Shown: positions 19,155 through 28,767 of the stretch, piece by piece | Numbering within the stretch: position 1 is the stretch's first letter | Layout: each line of letters starts with the position of its first letter | Source of the DNA: Anabaena sp. PCC 7108 | GTDB taxonomy: Bacteria; Cyanobacteriota; Cyanobacteriia; Cyanobacteriales; Nostocaceae | Direction of reading: 5' to 3' | Length of the DNA stretch: 64,000 bases | NCBI RefSeq assembly: GCF_000332135.1 | Contig: NZ_KB235896.1 | Span: 310,001 to 374,000, forward strand | The notes under the pieces: generated by a model | The model's input: the letters and a program-made list of their open reading frames with translations, nothing else | What the model was told of the DNA's origin: nothing | The model's database searches: none | Translations under genes and position numbers: made by a program

Positions 19155-20288
19155 ATGCAGAAATCTAATCAAGAGAAGTGGGTACTGTACAGTACCTGTG
19201 ATGAAGATTCATACTCGGAGTTACGAGCTTTAGATATTACATCCAACGACAGAGTGCTTGCGGTAACAGGCAGCGGCTGTCGAACTCTTAGCCTTCTTGC
19301 TTGCAATCCCAAGTCCTTAATCTCTGTAGACTACTCACCTGGTCAAAATTATCTGCTCGAATTGAAACTAGTAGCAATTCGGGCTTTATCATATGAGAAG
19401 CTACTGCAATTTTTTGGTGTAGAAGATTGCTCCAATCGTTGGGATATATTTTGTTCATTCAAAGAGCAAATATCTGATCAAGCATTTGCGTATTTTAGCG
19501 CCAATCGGTGGGCAATTGAAAATGGAGTTCTCTGCTCAGGTCGTCATGAATTATTTTACGTTAGATTCGTTGCGCCATTAATGCGAGTACTTTATGGTAA
19601 ACAACTGGAGCAGATTGCTCAAGCTTCAACATTAGAAGAGCAGCGTGAAATTTTCAATAAACATATCTCTGGTTTTTTCTGGAATTCTTTGATTCGTATA
19701 GGCTTTTCACCTTTGTCAATAACCCTCATTCTCAACGATCCCAAATATGTCGTAGAAATGAATGTCAATGTTGGCGATTACCTCATAGAAAGACTGAATC
19801 ACACTTTCAATAACCATTTAGTCCGGGAGAATAACTGGACTAGTTTCATGTTCTATGGTAAATATCTGGGAAGACGTTGTCTTCCTCATTTTTTACTTGA
19901 GGAAAATTATCATGCTATCCGTAATGCCACAACCAAACTTGAGATTGTGACAGGAAATCTGGTCGAATGCATGAAAAAAATGCCAGAACGGTCAATCGAC
20001 AAGTATTCACTATCAGATGTTACAAGTTGTATTGACACAGAGACTTTTAAAGCTTTAATAAACCAAGTTATTAGAACAGGGGAAAACCAAGGAAAATTAT
20101 GCTATCGGAATTTTCTGAATAAGCAATTAATTCCATCTGATGTAGAAAATATTCTTCAGCGAGATCATGAATTAGCAGAGGCTCTTTATCATGATGATTT
20201 AGCATTTGCCTATAGTTTTGAGATAGCGCAAATTAACAAAATAGAAAAGCAAGTTGCAGAAACTAGAACAGTAGCTGAAATTAGTTAG
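19155..20288 (+). CDS. DUF3419/BtaA-like SAM 3-amino-3-carboxypropyl transferase
   Basis: This 377-residue protein has the DUF3419 signature at its N-terminus: DRVLAVTGSGCRTLSLL (SAM-binding loop), PKSLISVDYSPGQNYLLELK and KLLQFFGVEDC. Characterised relatives (BtaA) transfer the 3-amino-3-carboxypropyl group of S-adenosylmethionine to diacylglycerol in betaine-lipid synthesis, releasing methylthioadenosine. A C-terminal methyltransferase-like segment with EIVTGNLVECMKKMPERSIDKYSLSDV is also typical. AAGAAGG precedes the ATG. It is the first gene of the right arm. In this context it may attach a homoserine-like unit to a cluster intermediate; a betaine-lipid role is less likely because no BtaB-type N-methyltransferase is fused or adjacent. 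Confidence 0.7.
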   Translation: MQKSNQEKWVLYSTCDEDSYSELRALDITSNDRVLAVTGSGCRTLSLLACNPKSLISVDYSPGQNYLLELKLVAIRALSYEKLLQFFGVEDCSNRWDIFCSFKEQISDQAFAYFSANRWAIENGVLCSGRHELFYVRFVAPLMRVLYGKQLEQIAQASTLEEQREIFNKHISGFFWNSLIRIGFSPLSITLILNDPKYVVEMNVNVGDYLIERLNHTFNNHLVRENNWTSFMFYGKYLGRRCLPHFLLEENYHAIRNATTKLEIVTGNLVECMKKMPERSIDKYSLSDVTSCIDTETFKALINQVIRTGENQGKLCYRNFLNKQLIPSDVENILQRDHELAEALYHDDLAFAYSFEIAQINKIEKQVAETRTVAEIS

Positions 20289-20325
20289 TAGAAATAACTG
20301 AGGTAATATTTAGAGAGTCACGATT

Positions 20326-21309
20326 ATGTGCTTGAATCAAAATTTCAGAATTCACCCCATTCCTAATAGCTGGTATCGTGTTTGTTTTAGTAAAGACCTG
20401 CGTCCAGGCGAAGTTAAGCCACTGCGTTACTTTAACAAGGATCTCGTTCTCTTCCGCACAGAAAGTGGTGAAGCCTGTGTCTTTGATGCTCACTGTCGTC
20501 ATTTAGGAGCGCATTTAGGTCATGGAGGAGAGGTAAAGGGTGAATGTATCCAATGTCCTTACCACGGTTGGACATGGCATAAAGAGGGACAGTGCGTTCA
20601 TGTTCCTTACCATCACACTGGTAATAATCCAACTGTTCAAATTGGCAAATGGCCAGTAGCTGAACTTAATGACACAATCTTTACTTACTACCACAGTGAA
20701 GGAAAGCCACCCACTTGGGAAATGACCGAATTTCCTGAATTTTCTTCTGGAGAGTGGGTATCTGCAATCCAAATGTATAAACGCAACGTTACATGCTCTA
20801 TACAAGAAATTGCCGAAAATAATTCAGATACTGCACATTTCAGCCATTTACACAAAGCCAGGTTTGGTAAAGTCCTCACCGAATCTCTGGAATTAGATGG
20901 TTTGGTACGTACTCATATTGCCTCTTATGAACTTGAAGTACCGATTATATCTAGATTGCTTGGTATTAATGAATTCCATACTGCATATACACAGTATGGA
21001 TTAGGTTGCAATCGAAATCATGTCTCCCTTAAAGCCAATGGAAAAACAGTCCTAGAATGGCGAATTATTTGTATGCATACGCCAATTGATAAAGAAAATG
21101 CCGAAGCGCTATGCATGACAAAACTGAAGAAATTCATAAATGTTCCCATCACCCGTTTATTAGTAGAACTACTGACTAAAAAAGCCTGTGATGAAGTTGA
21201 CAGAGATGCAATGGTATGGGATCACAAAATTTTTCATGAGAATCCCCCTCTCTACAAGGAGGAACACAGCATTAACCAATTCCGAGAATGGGTTGAACAA
21301 TTTTACTAA
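20326..21309 (+). CDS. Rieske non-haem iron oxygenase
   Basis: This 327-residue protein has a Rieske [2Fe-2S] domain with CRHLGAHLGHGG and CPYHGWTW (Cys-X-His and Cys-X2-His ligands). The catalytic domain has the mononuclear-iron motif NSDTAHFSHLH. The arrangement resembles KshA/Neverland-type Rieske monooxygenases or desaturases that act on lipophilic substrates. It is soluble, with no signal peptide. It would need a ferredoxin and reductase, neither encoded nearby. It starts 37 bp after the DUF3419 gene on the same strand. A hydroxylation or desaturation of the acyl product is the likely role. Confidence 0.88.
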   Translation: MCLNQNFRIHPIPNSWYRVCFSKDLRPGEVKPLRYFNKDLVLFRTESGEACVFDAHCRHLGAHLGHGGEVKGECIQCPYHGWTWHKEGQCVHVPYHHTGNNPTVQIGKWPVAELNDTIFTYYHSEGKPPTWEMTEFPEFSSGEWVSAIQMYKRNVTCSIQEIAENNSDTAHFSHLHKARFGKVLTESLELDGLVRTHIASYELEVPIISRLLGINEFHTAYTQYGLGCNRNHVSLKANGKTVLEWRIICMHTPIDKENAEALCMTKLKKFINVPITRLLVELLTKKACDEVDRDAMVWDHKIFHENPPLYKEEHSINQFREWVEQFY

Positions 21310-21388
21310 ATTCGGATATTACCGAAAAAGATATCAAAATACGATATCACAATCAGTACCCACTCACCCTCCTAAGAGCATCTAAGAA

Positions 21389-22510
21389 ATGAATTTTTTA
21401 CACAAAGAACGTGCTACGCTCGAAAAATTTCTACCAACCCTTGATAGCCAACTGCAAGCAAAATCTCTTATGGAGATGGAAGGTAAGGAAAGTCCGGCGT
21501 TAAATATTTTTCGTCAACTTGGTGGTCCAGGATTATTGATTCCCCGCGAATATGGAGGGGGTGGTGTTACACCTTTAGAACTCGCTCACATTCAACGAGC
21601 AGTTGCCAGTCGTTCACCTTCCTTAGCGCTGGCTGCAAATATGCATCATTGCACAGTAATTGCTTTCCTAGACAGCATTGCTGATGAATCCGTTGCGGAG
21701 TTCGTTCGGGCTATTGCTGAGAACAATCTTTATTTAGCTTCTGGCTTTGCTGAAGGCAAAACAAGTGCAAGTATCTTGGTACCAACCATGACATCACAGC
21801 GGGTTGATGGTGGTTTACTTGTTAATGGTAGCAAAAAACCTTGCAGTTTATCCGCATCAATGGATTTTTTAACGGCAAGTGTGATTGTTCCTAGTAAATC
21901 AGGAGATGGACAGGAGTTAGCCTTAGCTATCATTGCCGCTGATTCACCAGGCATAGAGTGTAAACCTTTTTGGAATACTTGGGTTCTTAGTGGAGCAGAA
22001 AGTGAGGAAGTAATTTTAAAAGATGTATTTGTCCCAGAGGAATTTATTTTCTATTTAGGTAAGCCAGAAGACTTGGGAAGCATCATGGCTAGGGCGTTTG
22101 TTTGGTTTGAGTTATTTGTATCAGCTTCCTATCTGGGTGTAGCCAGCGCCCTCGTCGAGCGAGTAATTACCGAACGCAGAGGTACACCTACCGAGCGCTC
22201 ATTGGTGGCAATTGAAATCGAAGGAGCAATGGCTTCACTCGAAGCTGTCGCCCATGCGATTATGCTTGGTTGGTCAAGCGATACTGAAATTGCACAAGCC
22301 TTATTTGTGCGTTATTCAGTGCAACGTGCTATAGAACGAGTTGTTGAAACGTCAGCAGAATTACTGGGCGGCATGGCCTTTATTAGTTCTGGAGAAATTG
22401 CCTATTTACTAGCAGCTTCCAGAGCTCTTGCATTCCATCCACCTTCACGTCTGAGTATGGCATCTTATTTAGATGACTATTTAGCGGGTGGTCCTTTACT
22501 GATGCCTTAA
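21389..22510 (+). CDS. acyl-CoA/acyl-ACP dehydrogenase-like flavoprotein
   Basis: This 373-residue protein has the acyl-CoA dehydrogenase layout: helical N-terminus with GGPGLLIPREYGGGGVTPLEL, a beta domain with VNGSKKPCSLSASMDFL and a C-terminal helical domain with ETSAELLGGMAFISSGEIAYLLAASRALAFHPPS. Members oxidise the alpha-beta bond of acyl thioesters using FAD. It sits 79 bp after the Rieske gene and before a FAAL-ACP fusion, suggesting that it works on an ACP-bound chain, as similar enzymes do in other FAAL clusters. The catalytic base cannot be assigned confidently. Confidence 0.85.
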   Translation: MNFLHKERATLEKFLPTLDSQLQAKSLMEMEGKESPALNIFRQLGGPGLLIPREYGGGGVTPLELAHIQRAVASRSPSLALAANMHHCTVIAFLDSIADESVAEFVRAIAENNLYLASGFAEGKTSASILVPTMTSQRVDGGLLVNGSKKPCSLSASMDFLTASVIVPSKSGDGQELALAIIAADSPGIECKPFWNTWVLSGAESEEVILKDVFVPEEFIFYLGKPEDLGSIMARAFVWFELFVSASYLGVASALVERVITERRGTPTERSLVAIEIEGAMASLEAVAHAIMLGWSSDTEIAQALFVRYSVQRAIERVVETSAELLGGMAFISSGEIAYLLAASRALAFHPPSRLSMASYLDDYLAGGPLLMP

Positions 22511-22624
22511 TTTGAAAAGACGCGATGTAAATTCCCTGGAATAGGCTTGTACTTATGCTTTAACAATAAATCATAAGTACGAACCAGTGATAATTTATCA
22601 CGCCAACCTACTTAAATAATTCCC

Positions 22625-24718
22625 ATGAATCAGGTCATTACAACAATTACAAATAGCAATTTTATCAGCAACAATAGCTTCTCTAATTTAGTTGATCTTT
22701 TACGCTATAGAGCTTTAAATCAACCAGGTCAAACTGCTTTCACGTATTTAGAAGATGAAGAAGGACTAGAATCAACTTTAAATTATCAGCAACTAGATGC
22801 TAAAGCTAGAAGTATTGCTGTATATTTGCAGAATATATTGACTCCAGGAGAGAGAGTTTTATTACTCTACCCACCAGGACTTGATTATATAGCAGCCTTT
22901 TTTGGATGTCTGTACGCAGAATTAATTGCAATTCCTTTATATTCGCCGAGAAATAACCGAAAGATGTCTCGGATTCAGGCAATTCTGGAGGATTCTCAAG
23001 CACAAATTGCTTTGACAAATAATCAATCTCTGATTAATGTACAAACATTATTGAATCATGCTCCTGATTTAAAAAAATTACAATGGTTAGCAACTGACAC
23101 AATTGATGAAAACTTAGCTGAACAATGGCAGTCAAAATCAGTTAGTAGTGTTTCTATTGCTTATCTTCAATACACATCTGGCTCTACTTCAACACCTAAA
23201 GGTGTAATGATTAGTCATGAGAATGCGTTAGAGAACTCAGCAGAAATAGCCATTTCCTGGAGAACAGGAACTGATAGTATTCTCGTATCATGGCTACCTC
23301 ACTTTCATGATTTTGGACAAATATACGGTGTCATTCAACCAGTTTACAATGGTTTCCCATGTATATTTATGTCCCCTGCCGCATTTACTCAAAAACCAAT
23401 TCGATGGCTAAAAGCAATCTCTGACTACAAAGCTACTCACAGTGGCGCACCAAATTTTGCTTATGATTTATGCGCCGACAAAATCAAACCTGAACAACGC
23501 GAAAATCTAGACCTAAGTCGTTGGGAGGTGGCTGTAAATGGTGCAGAACCAGTAAGAAAGCAAACATTGGAAAAATTCTATCAAGCTTTTGCACCTTATG
23601 GTTTCCGTTGGAGTACTTTCTACCCAGGTTATGGTCTAGCAGAGGCAACACTAAAAGTGTCATCTGCCAGAAATAACAACTCACTAACAACTTTAACTGT
23701 TCAAGCTGATTCACTGGCAAAAAATTTAATTGTCGCAGCATCAGAAGACGAGCAGTTTACAAGAACATTAGTTGGATGTGGTAGTACTGTATTAAACGCA
23801 AAAGTTGTAATTGTAGATCCTGAATCTCTCACTCAATCTCCATCTGGTCAAGTTGGTGAAATTTGGATATCAGGACCTAGTATTGCTCAGGGATATTGGG
23901 GACGAATTCAAGAAACTCAGCGCACATTTGGAGCTTATCTAACTGATAATGGTGAAGGACCATTCTTGCGAACAGGTGATTTGGGTTTTGTCAAAGATGA
24001 TGAGTTATTTATCACAGGTCGCATTAAGGATTTGATCATTATTCGAGGTAGCAACCACTATCCTCAGGATATTGAGCTAACAGTAGAAGAAAGTCACCCC
24101 AGCTTACGTTCAGGATATAGTGCAGTCTTTAGTATCAATGAGAATGAGCAAGAAAGACTTGTTATTGTTTCTGAAATCGAGCGGAGTTACCTGCGGAAGT
24201 TGGATGCTGATGAAGTAATTCAAGCTATACGCAAAGCAGTATCTAAAGAACATGAATTAGAAGTATATGCTATATCACTTTTAAAAACAGGTAGCATTCA
24301 TAAAACCTCTAGTGGCAAAATTCAACGTCAAGCTTGTCGTACTCAATTTTTAAATAACCAATTAGATGCAGTACGAGAGTGGAAAGATACATCAAACAAA
24401 CCAGTAGTAAATCAAGGTACATCTCCCATGCAAAATAACCTATCTATCATCATCAAATTAGGTATTCAAGATTGGCTAGTTTCCTGGATTGCCAAAGAGA
24501 GAAACTTAGATATAAAAGAAGTTGACCCCAATCAATCTCTTACTGACTACGGTCTTAGTTCCTTAGATAGTATGAATTTACATGGAGATTTGGAAAATTG
24601 GCTGGGATATTCAATTATTCCTGATTGGTTGTGGGATGCTCCATCAATTGATGCATTAGCCCACCAAATTTCTCAATCTCAAATTGCTCTTTCTGTCCCT
24701 AAAGTTGCTGCATTATAG
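22625..24718 (+). CDS. FAAL-ACP fusion, right arm
   Basis: This 697-residue protein has a FAAL domain (about 20-590): LQYTSGSTSTPKGVMISH, WLPHFHDFGQIYG, YPGYGLAEATLKV, LRTGDLGF, IIIRGSNHYPQDIE and HKTSSGKIQRQACR. It is fused to a C-terminal acyl carrier domain (about 615-690) with YGLSSLDSMNLHGDL, where the Ser of LDS is the phosphopantetheine site. It is a self-contained fatty-acid activating and loading unit, independent of the FAAL and ACP of the left arm. It probably feeds the KAS III-like enzyme downstream. There is a 114-bp gap to the upstream gene. Confidence 0.92.
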   Translation: MNQVITTITNSNFISNNSFSNLVDLLRYRALNQPGQTAFTYLEDEEGLESTLNYQQLDAKARSIAVYLQNILTPGERVLLLYPPGLDYIAAFFGCLYAELIAIPLYSPRNNRKMSRIQAILEDSQAQIALTNNQSLINVQTLLNHAPDLKKLQWLATDTIDENLAEQWQSKSVSSVSIAYLQYTSGSTSTPKGVMISHENALENSAEIAISWRTGTDSILVSWLPHFHDFGQIYGVIQPVYNGFPCIFMSPAAFTQKPIRWLKAISDYKATHSGAPNFAYDLCADKIKPEQRENLDLSRWEVAVNGAEPVRKQTLEKFYQAFAPYGFRWSTFYPGYGLAEATLKVSSARNNNSLTTLTVQADSLAKNLIVAASEDEQFTRTLVGCGSTVLNAKVVIVDPESLTQSPSGQVGEIWISGPSIAQGYWGRIQETQRTFGAYLTDNGEGPFLRTGDLGFVKDDELFITGRIKDLIIIRGSNHYPQDIELTVEESHPSLRSGYSAVFSINENEQERLVIVSEIERSYLRKLDADEVIQAIRKAVSKEHELEVYAISLLKTGSIHKTSSGKIQRQACRTQFLNNQLDAVREWKDTSNKPVVNQGTSPMQNNLSIIIKLGIQDWLVSWIAKERNLDIKEVDPNQSLTDYGLSSLDSMNLHGDLENWLGYSIIPDWLWDAPSIDALAHQISQSQIALSVPKVAAL

Positions 24719-24919
24719 CGAGCTTCTGTAAATCCTTTCACCCTGAGAAATTCTTTAAGCTCCCCTTATTTAACCAAAGTTGGTAGTTATACCTGTAATA
24801 GTATGCGGAGTGATGGGGAGAAAAATTAATTCTTGCTTCTGAAACTCTTAAGGCCTATTCATAACTATCAACTTACATAATTTACCAAAACAATTGTTGT
24901 CTTCTTTCCATAAAATCAC

Positions 24920-25963
24920 ATGAAAATTGAAGCAATCAAAGCTGCTTTGCCGACAAAGAAACTCACAAATGATGATATTTTGGCATTGATTGAAGAATAT
25001 AGCACACCAATCTTTGCTGGAGATTTAAAGACAGCTTTAAGTAAAATTAGTTATTTCCTTCGCTATTCAGGTTCAGATGTTCGTTACTGGTTAGACAAAG
25101 ACGAAAAGCCAATTGATTTAGTAGCTCGTGCTTTTCAAGAAGCAATTAATGAGGCAAACTGCGACAAAGATGACATAGATTTACTAGTTTATACAGGTGT
25201 TGGTCGAGGATTTATAGAACCGGCAGCAGCCTATCACGTTGCAGCTAGTCTCGGTTTACAAAACGCAGAGTGTTTTGATATTCTCGATGCTTGTATGAGT
25301 TGGACTCGTGTACTAAACATAGTCTACTCACTATTTAAATCTGGTCGTTATAAACGAGCTTTAATAGTTAATGCCGAGTGTAATATGCATTTTGGTGGAC
25401 CAGTCTTTCCTAGTGTTTTCCAACTGCCGAATATTGAAGCTATTGAATGGTCTTTTCCTGCTTATACTTTGGGAGAAGCAGCGACAGCAACAATTGTTTC
25501 CTACGATCCAGATCGAGAATGGGAATTTTACTTTAAATCTCGTCCTGACTTGGCAGATTTGTGCAATGTACCTTTAGATGGATACGAAGGTTATTGCATA
25601 CCTTCTCCGCGTATTGGTTTAAATGGCATTAACAAATTTACCTCTTTTGGAGTTGAGTTGCACGCCAATGCATATCAGGAGTTCATCGATATCTTTAAAT
25701 GTTTAAAAGCTCCGATTGAAGAAATTCGTGCAATTTTCCCCCATGCATCGTCCAAAAGAGAGTGGGACAAAGTTGCCGAAGCATTAAACATCAAACATCT
25801 CCTTTGGCATATTTATCCAACTTATGGAAATTTAGTCTCTGCTTCTGTACCTACAGGTATCGTCTCAGCTATCGAGGCAGGACAGATTAAGCGAGGAGAT
25901 CGGATTGCTGGTTGGATTGGTAGTGCAGGTATGTCTTTTTGTGCATATTCGTTCATCTATTAA
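24920..25963 (+). CDS. KAS III (FabH)-like ketoacyl synthase
   Basis: This 347-residue thiolase-fold enzyme keeps the KAS III triad: Cys125 in ILDACMSWTR, His in FPHASSKREWDK, and Asn in PTYGNLVSASVPTG. The AGW-type C-terminus (AGWIGSAGMSFCAYSF) also fits. It is larger and more divergent than housekeeping FabH. Such enzymes condense an acyl starter with a malonyl-ACP or act as C-, O- or N-acyltransferases in natural-product pathways. Its place directly after the FAAL-ACP suggests that it uses that carrier-bound chain. A 201-bp gap without a visible gene precedes it. Confidence 0.88.
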   Translation: MKIEAIKAALPTKKLTNDDILALIEEYSTPIFAGDLKTALSKISYFLRYSGSDVRYWLDKDEKPIDLVARAFQEAINEANCDKDDIDLLVYTGVGRGFIEPAAAYHVAASLGLQNAECFDILDACMSWTRVLNIVYSLFKSGRYKRALIVNAECNMHFGGPVFPSVFQLPNIEAIEWSFPAYTLGEAATATIVSYDPDREWEFYFKSRPDLADLCNVPLDGYEGYCIPSPRIGLNGINKFTSFGVELHANAYQEFIDIFKCLKAPIEEIRAIFPHASSKREWDKVAEALNIKHLLWHIYPTYGNLVSASVPTGIVSAIEAGQIKRGDRIAGWIGSAGMSFCAYSFIY

Positions 25964-25975
25964 TTAAGAAGTTAT

Positions 25976-26000
25976 AAGAGAGGTATCCTGTATCTCTCTT
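25976..26000 (+). terminator. hairpin with T-rich tail after KAS III gene
   Basis: AAGAGAG pairs with CTCTCTT across an 11-nt loop, followed by TATCTTCTTTT. It lies 13 bp after the KAS III stop and could be a rho-independent terminator or attenuator within the right arm. Confidence 0.5.
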
Positions 26001-26052
26001 TATCTTCTTTTGAAAATAGCCGATAATTAATTAACAAGAGGTTTAACAGTTA

Positions 26053-28671
26053 ATGTTGTTGCAACTTTTCAAATTTGTTAGCGTAACTTTCATTTACCTC
26101 TGTGGATATTTTATTACTACTGTAGGTAAAAATAAAGAAGAGCGAAGCTTAAAACAGGGGCAATGGATTTATCGCTATTTCCTTCAGATGGGACCTGTCT
26201 ACATTAAGATTGGACAAATTTTAGCGACACGTTCCGATTTGATTCCAGAAAATTGGGTACAAGTATTGCGAGAACTGCAAGATAATGTGCCTTATATGAA
26301 TGAAGCTGATACAAGGAAAGTTATCACTCAAGATTTACCTCTGGCATTTGAAAACATTTTTAGTGAATTTTCCTTTCAGCCATTAGCTAGTGGTTCCATT
26401 GCTCAAGTCCATATTGCCACCTTATTAACTGGGCAAAAAGTCGCTGTCAAAGTTGTTAAAAAAAATGTTCGTAATCAACTTAAACAAAATCTAGATATTA
26501 TCCAGTTCTTTGTTGCTATCCTTGATTTTTTAGTTCCATCTGTACGAGAACTAGGTTTACCAAAGCGTCTGCAAGAATTAAGAAATTTGCTGATTATTCA
26601 AGCAGACATGAAGCAGGAAGCTCAAAAGCAGGAAGAAGTATATACCAACTTTAAGGATCATCCTTATGTCATAGTTCCTGCGGTTATTAAAGAGCTTTCT
26701 ACTTCTAACTTATTGTTCATGGAGTTCATGGAGGGAATCCCCGGAAAAGATGTTCATAAAGTTGAATTAAAACGAAATCTTCTCGCTCAAAGGTTTCAGG
26801 ATACCATTTATACTATGCTTTATATGCATGGTTTATGTCATGGAGACCCTCATCCTGGAAATATCTTTTTTACAAAAGATGGCTCGATTATTCTCCTAGA
26901 CTATGGCATTACTGTTCAACTTAGCGAAGATGAAAAATGGGGTTTATCGTCTTTTTACTATGCTTGTACTCGTAAGGAATGGGCTGTAGCTGTAGAGCGT
27001 TTTACTCAGCACTTTGTCACAGATAAAGATTACATTTTTCAAAATTTGAGCCAGTACGAGCAAGAAATTCAAAGGGTTTTACAATATCACTTTGATATCA
27101 GTACAACGCAATGGTCAACAGTTAGTTATTTCCAAGATGTTAGCAAGATATTGCGTAAGTATCACGCACGGTACACAACTAATTTTACAAAAGTTGAGTT
27201 GGTATTTTTATCTTGCGAAGGTTTTGCAACGCAAATCGATCCCAATATTGACATCTGGGAGAATGCAAGTAAGTTTACAGACCGTTATTCTCCCTACATG
27301 AGTTCAGAAGTCAAAGAAACGTTTGATGTTTATTTTCAACAAACGGCTCCTTCTTCTTTAGCAATGCGTGAGCGTGCCAGTATTTCCTTAGTTGCACCTA
27401 CTCACATTAACCGATATTTTTTCCCCAGCACTTATCCAGTATTTGTCAAAAAGGCTAATAAAAGCAAAATTGAAGACTTTGATGGTAATGTTTTCGTAGA
27501 CATATCATGCGGTTATGGTCCTCATCTCTTAGGCTACGCTCATCCTGCCGTTAACCAAGCAATTTCTGAATCTCTTGCTAACGGATTTGTCAACGCAATT
27601 GGCAGTGAAGCGGAATTAAAACTAGCCGAAATGCTGGTTGAGGCTTTACCAGGTGCTGAGAAAGCAATCCTATCCAACTCAGGAACAGAATCAATTTTAC
27701 AAGCTTTCCGTCTGTGTCGTGCTTACCGAAAGAAAGATCGAGTAGCGAAGTTTGAAGGACACTATCACGGATTTTCTGATCAAGGAATGGTCAGTTCTTG
27801 GTTTCGCTTTACAGGTGAAAAATTTGATCCTCAGCCCATTGCCGGAACTCAAGGAACTGATAGTGCTACGGTCAAAAATACTCTGGTTTTGCAATATGGT
27901 TACATTCAAGGTTTAGAACGATTACGATCAGAAGCATCTGAGTTAGCCTGTGTTATTTGCGAACCAATGCCTTCATTACTAGCTAATTACGACGTTGAAT
28001 TTCTCACAAAACTGAGAGCAATATGTACAGAGTTAGATATTCCTTTAATTTTTGATGAAGTTGTTTCTGGATTTCGGGTAGCTTATGGTGGTGTCCAAAA
28101 CTTGGCAGGAATTACCCCTGATTTGACTTGCTTGGGTAAAGTAATTGGTGGAGGACTTCCTTGCGGTGCAGTTGTTGGGAAACAGAAACTGATTGATATT
28201 GGTAAAAGTTCCCAAGATCCTTTTTCTGACTATGAAAAGAAAGCCTTTGTCGGTGGAACAATGAGTGGAAACTCACTGACTTGTGTTGCAGGAACAGCTG
28301 CATTAACTTATCTCAAAGAACATCCAGAAATATATGTACAACTGGACAATAACACTAATTGGCTGGCAGAAAAACTACTAGAAATTGGTCACTCTCACGG
28401 TGTACCCATCAAGGTCAAAGCCAATCGTTCCATCTTTTCTTTGACATTTAGTCACAGACCTGCTAAATACTTCCGAGAAAAGCAAGCTGGTAGTAATTTT
28501 AAAGTCAATCTTGCTTTAGCCTACTATATGCGTAAACATGGCATTTATATGCCTGAACTCCATACATTAATGTTGAGTGCAGCCCATACTCAAGAAGACT
28601 TAGAACTTATTGGTACGGCATTTGATTTAAGTTTGCAGGAAATGATCAAGGATGGTTTCTTTACACTTTAG
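26053..28671 (+). CDS. fusion of UbiB/ABC1 kinase-like domain and class III (GSAM-like) aminotransferase
   Basis: This 872-residue protein joins two unrelated domains in one frame. Residues about 1-420 are a UbiB/AarF/ABC1 atypical kinase: a hydrophobic N-terminus, KIGQILATRSDLIP (KxGQ), PLASGSIAQVH, VAVKVVKK, HGDPHPGNIFF and LLDYG. Residues about 435-872 are a PLP-dependent class III aminotransferase closest to glutamate-1-semialdehyde aminomutases: SNSGTESILQAFRLCRA, FEGHYHGFSD, LIFDEVVSGFR, and Lys696 in LGKVIGGGLPCGAVVG as the Schiff-base residue. No stop or frameshift separates them. The aminotransferase half resembles AMT domains that install amines on PKS/NRPS chains; the kinase half may aid handling of a lipophilic substrate at a membrane. 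The pairing is not one I recognise. Confidence 0.9.
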   Translation: MLLQLFKFVSVTFIYLCGYFITTVGKNKEERSLKQGQWIYRYFLQMGPVYIKIGQILATRSDLIPENWVQVLRELQDNVPYMNEADTRKVITQDLPLAFENIFSEFSFQPLASGSIAQVHIATLLTGQKVAVKVVKKNVRNQLKQNLDIIQFFVAILDFLVPSVRELGLPKRLQELRNLLIIQADMKQEAQKQEEVYTNFKDHPYVIVPAVIKELSTSNLLFMEFMEGIPGKDVHKVELKRNLLAQRFQDTIYTMLYMHGLCHGDPHPGNIFFTKDGSIILLDYGITVQLSEDEKWGLSSFYYACTRKEWAVAVERFTQHFVTDKDYIFQNLSQYEQEIQRVLQYHFDISTTQWSTVSYFQDVSKILRKYHARYTTNFTKVELVFLSCEGFATQIDPNIDIWENASKFTDRYSPYMSSEVKETFDVYFQQTAPSSLAMRERASISLVAPTHINRYFFPSTYPVFVKKANKSKIEDFDGNVFVDISCGYGPHLLGYAHPAVNQAISESLANGFVNAIGSEAELKLAEMLVEALPGAEKAILSNSGTESILQAFRLCRAYRKKDRVAKFEGHYHGFSDQGMVSSWFRFTGEKFDPQPIAGTQGTDSATVKNTLVLQYGYIQGLERLRSEASELACVICEPMPSLLANYDVEFLTKLRAICTELDIPLIFDEVVSGFRVAYGGVQNLAGITPDLTCLGKVIGGGLPCGAVVGKQKLIDIGKSSQDPFSDYEKKAFVGGTMSGNSLTCVAGTAALTYLKEHPEIYVQLDNNTNWLAEKLLEIGHSHGVPIKVKANRSIFSLTFSHRPAKYFREKQAGSNFKVNLALAYYMRKHGIYMPELHTLMLSAAHTQEDLELIGTAFDLSLQEMIKDGFFTL

Positions 28672-28697
28672 TTCGTAAATCAGAAATAAAGTCTAAT

Positions 28698-28721
28698 GGA
28701 GAGATAAGCAGCTTACTCTCC
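28698..28721 (+). terminator. hairpin after the kinase-aminotransferase gene
   Basis: GGAGAG pairs with CTCTCC, with an inner TAAG/CTTA extension, followed by TTTCTCTATTATT. It lies 27 bp past the stop codon and is terminator-like, although the T tract is interrupted. Confidence 0.45.
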
Positions 28722-28767
28722 TTTCTCTATTATTCCTCCTTTTTCAAACAATAACTGAGATTATTTT

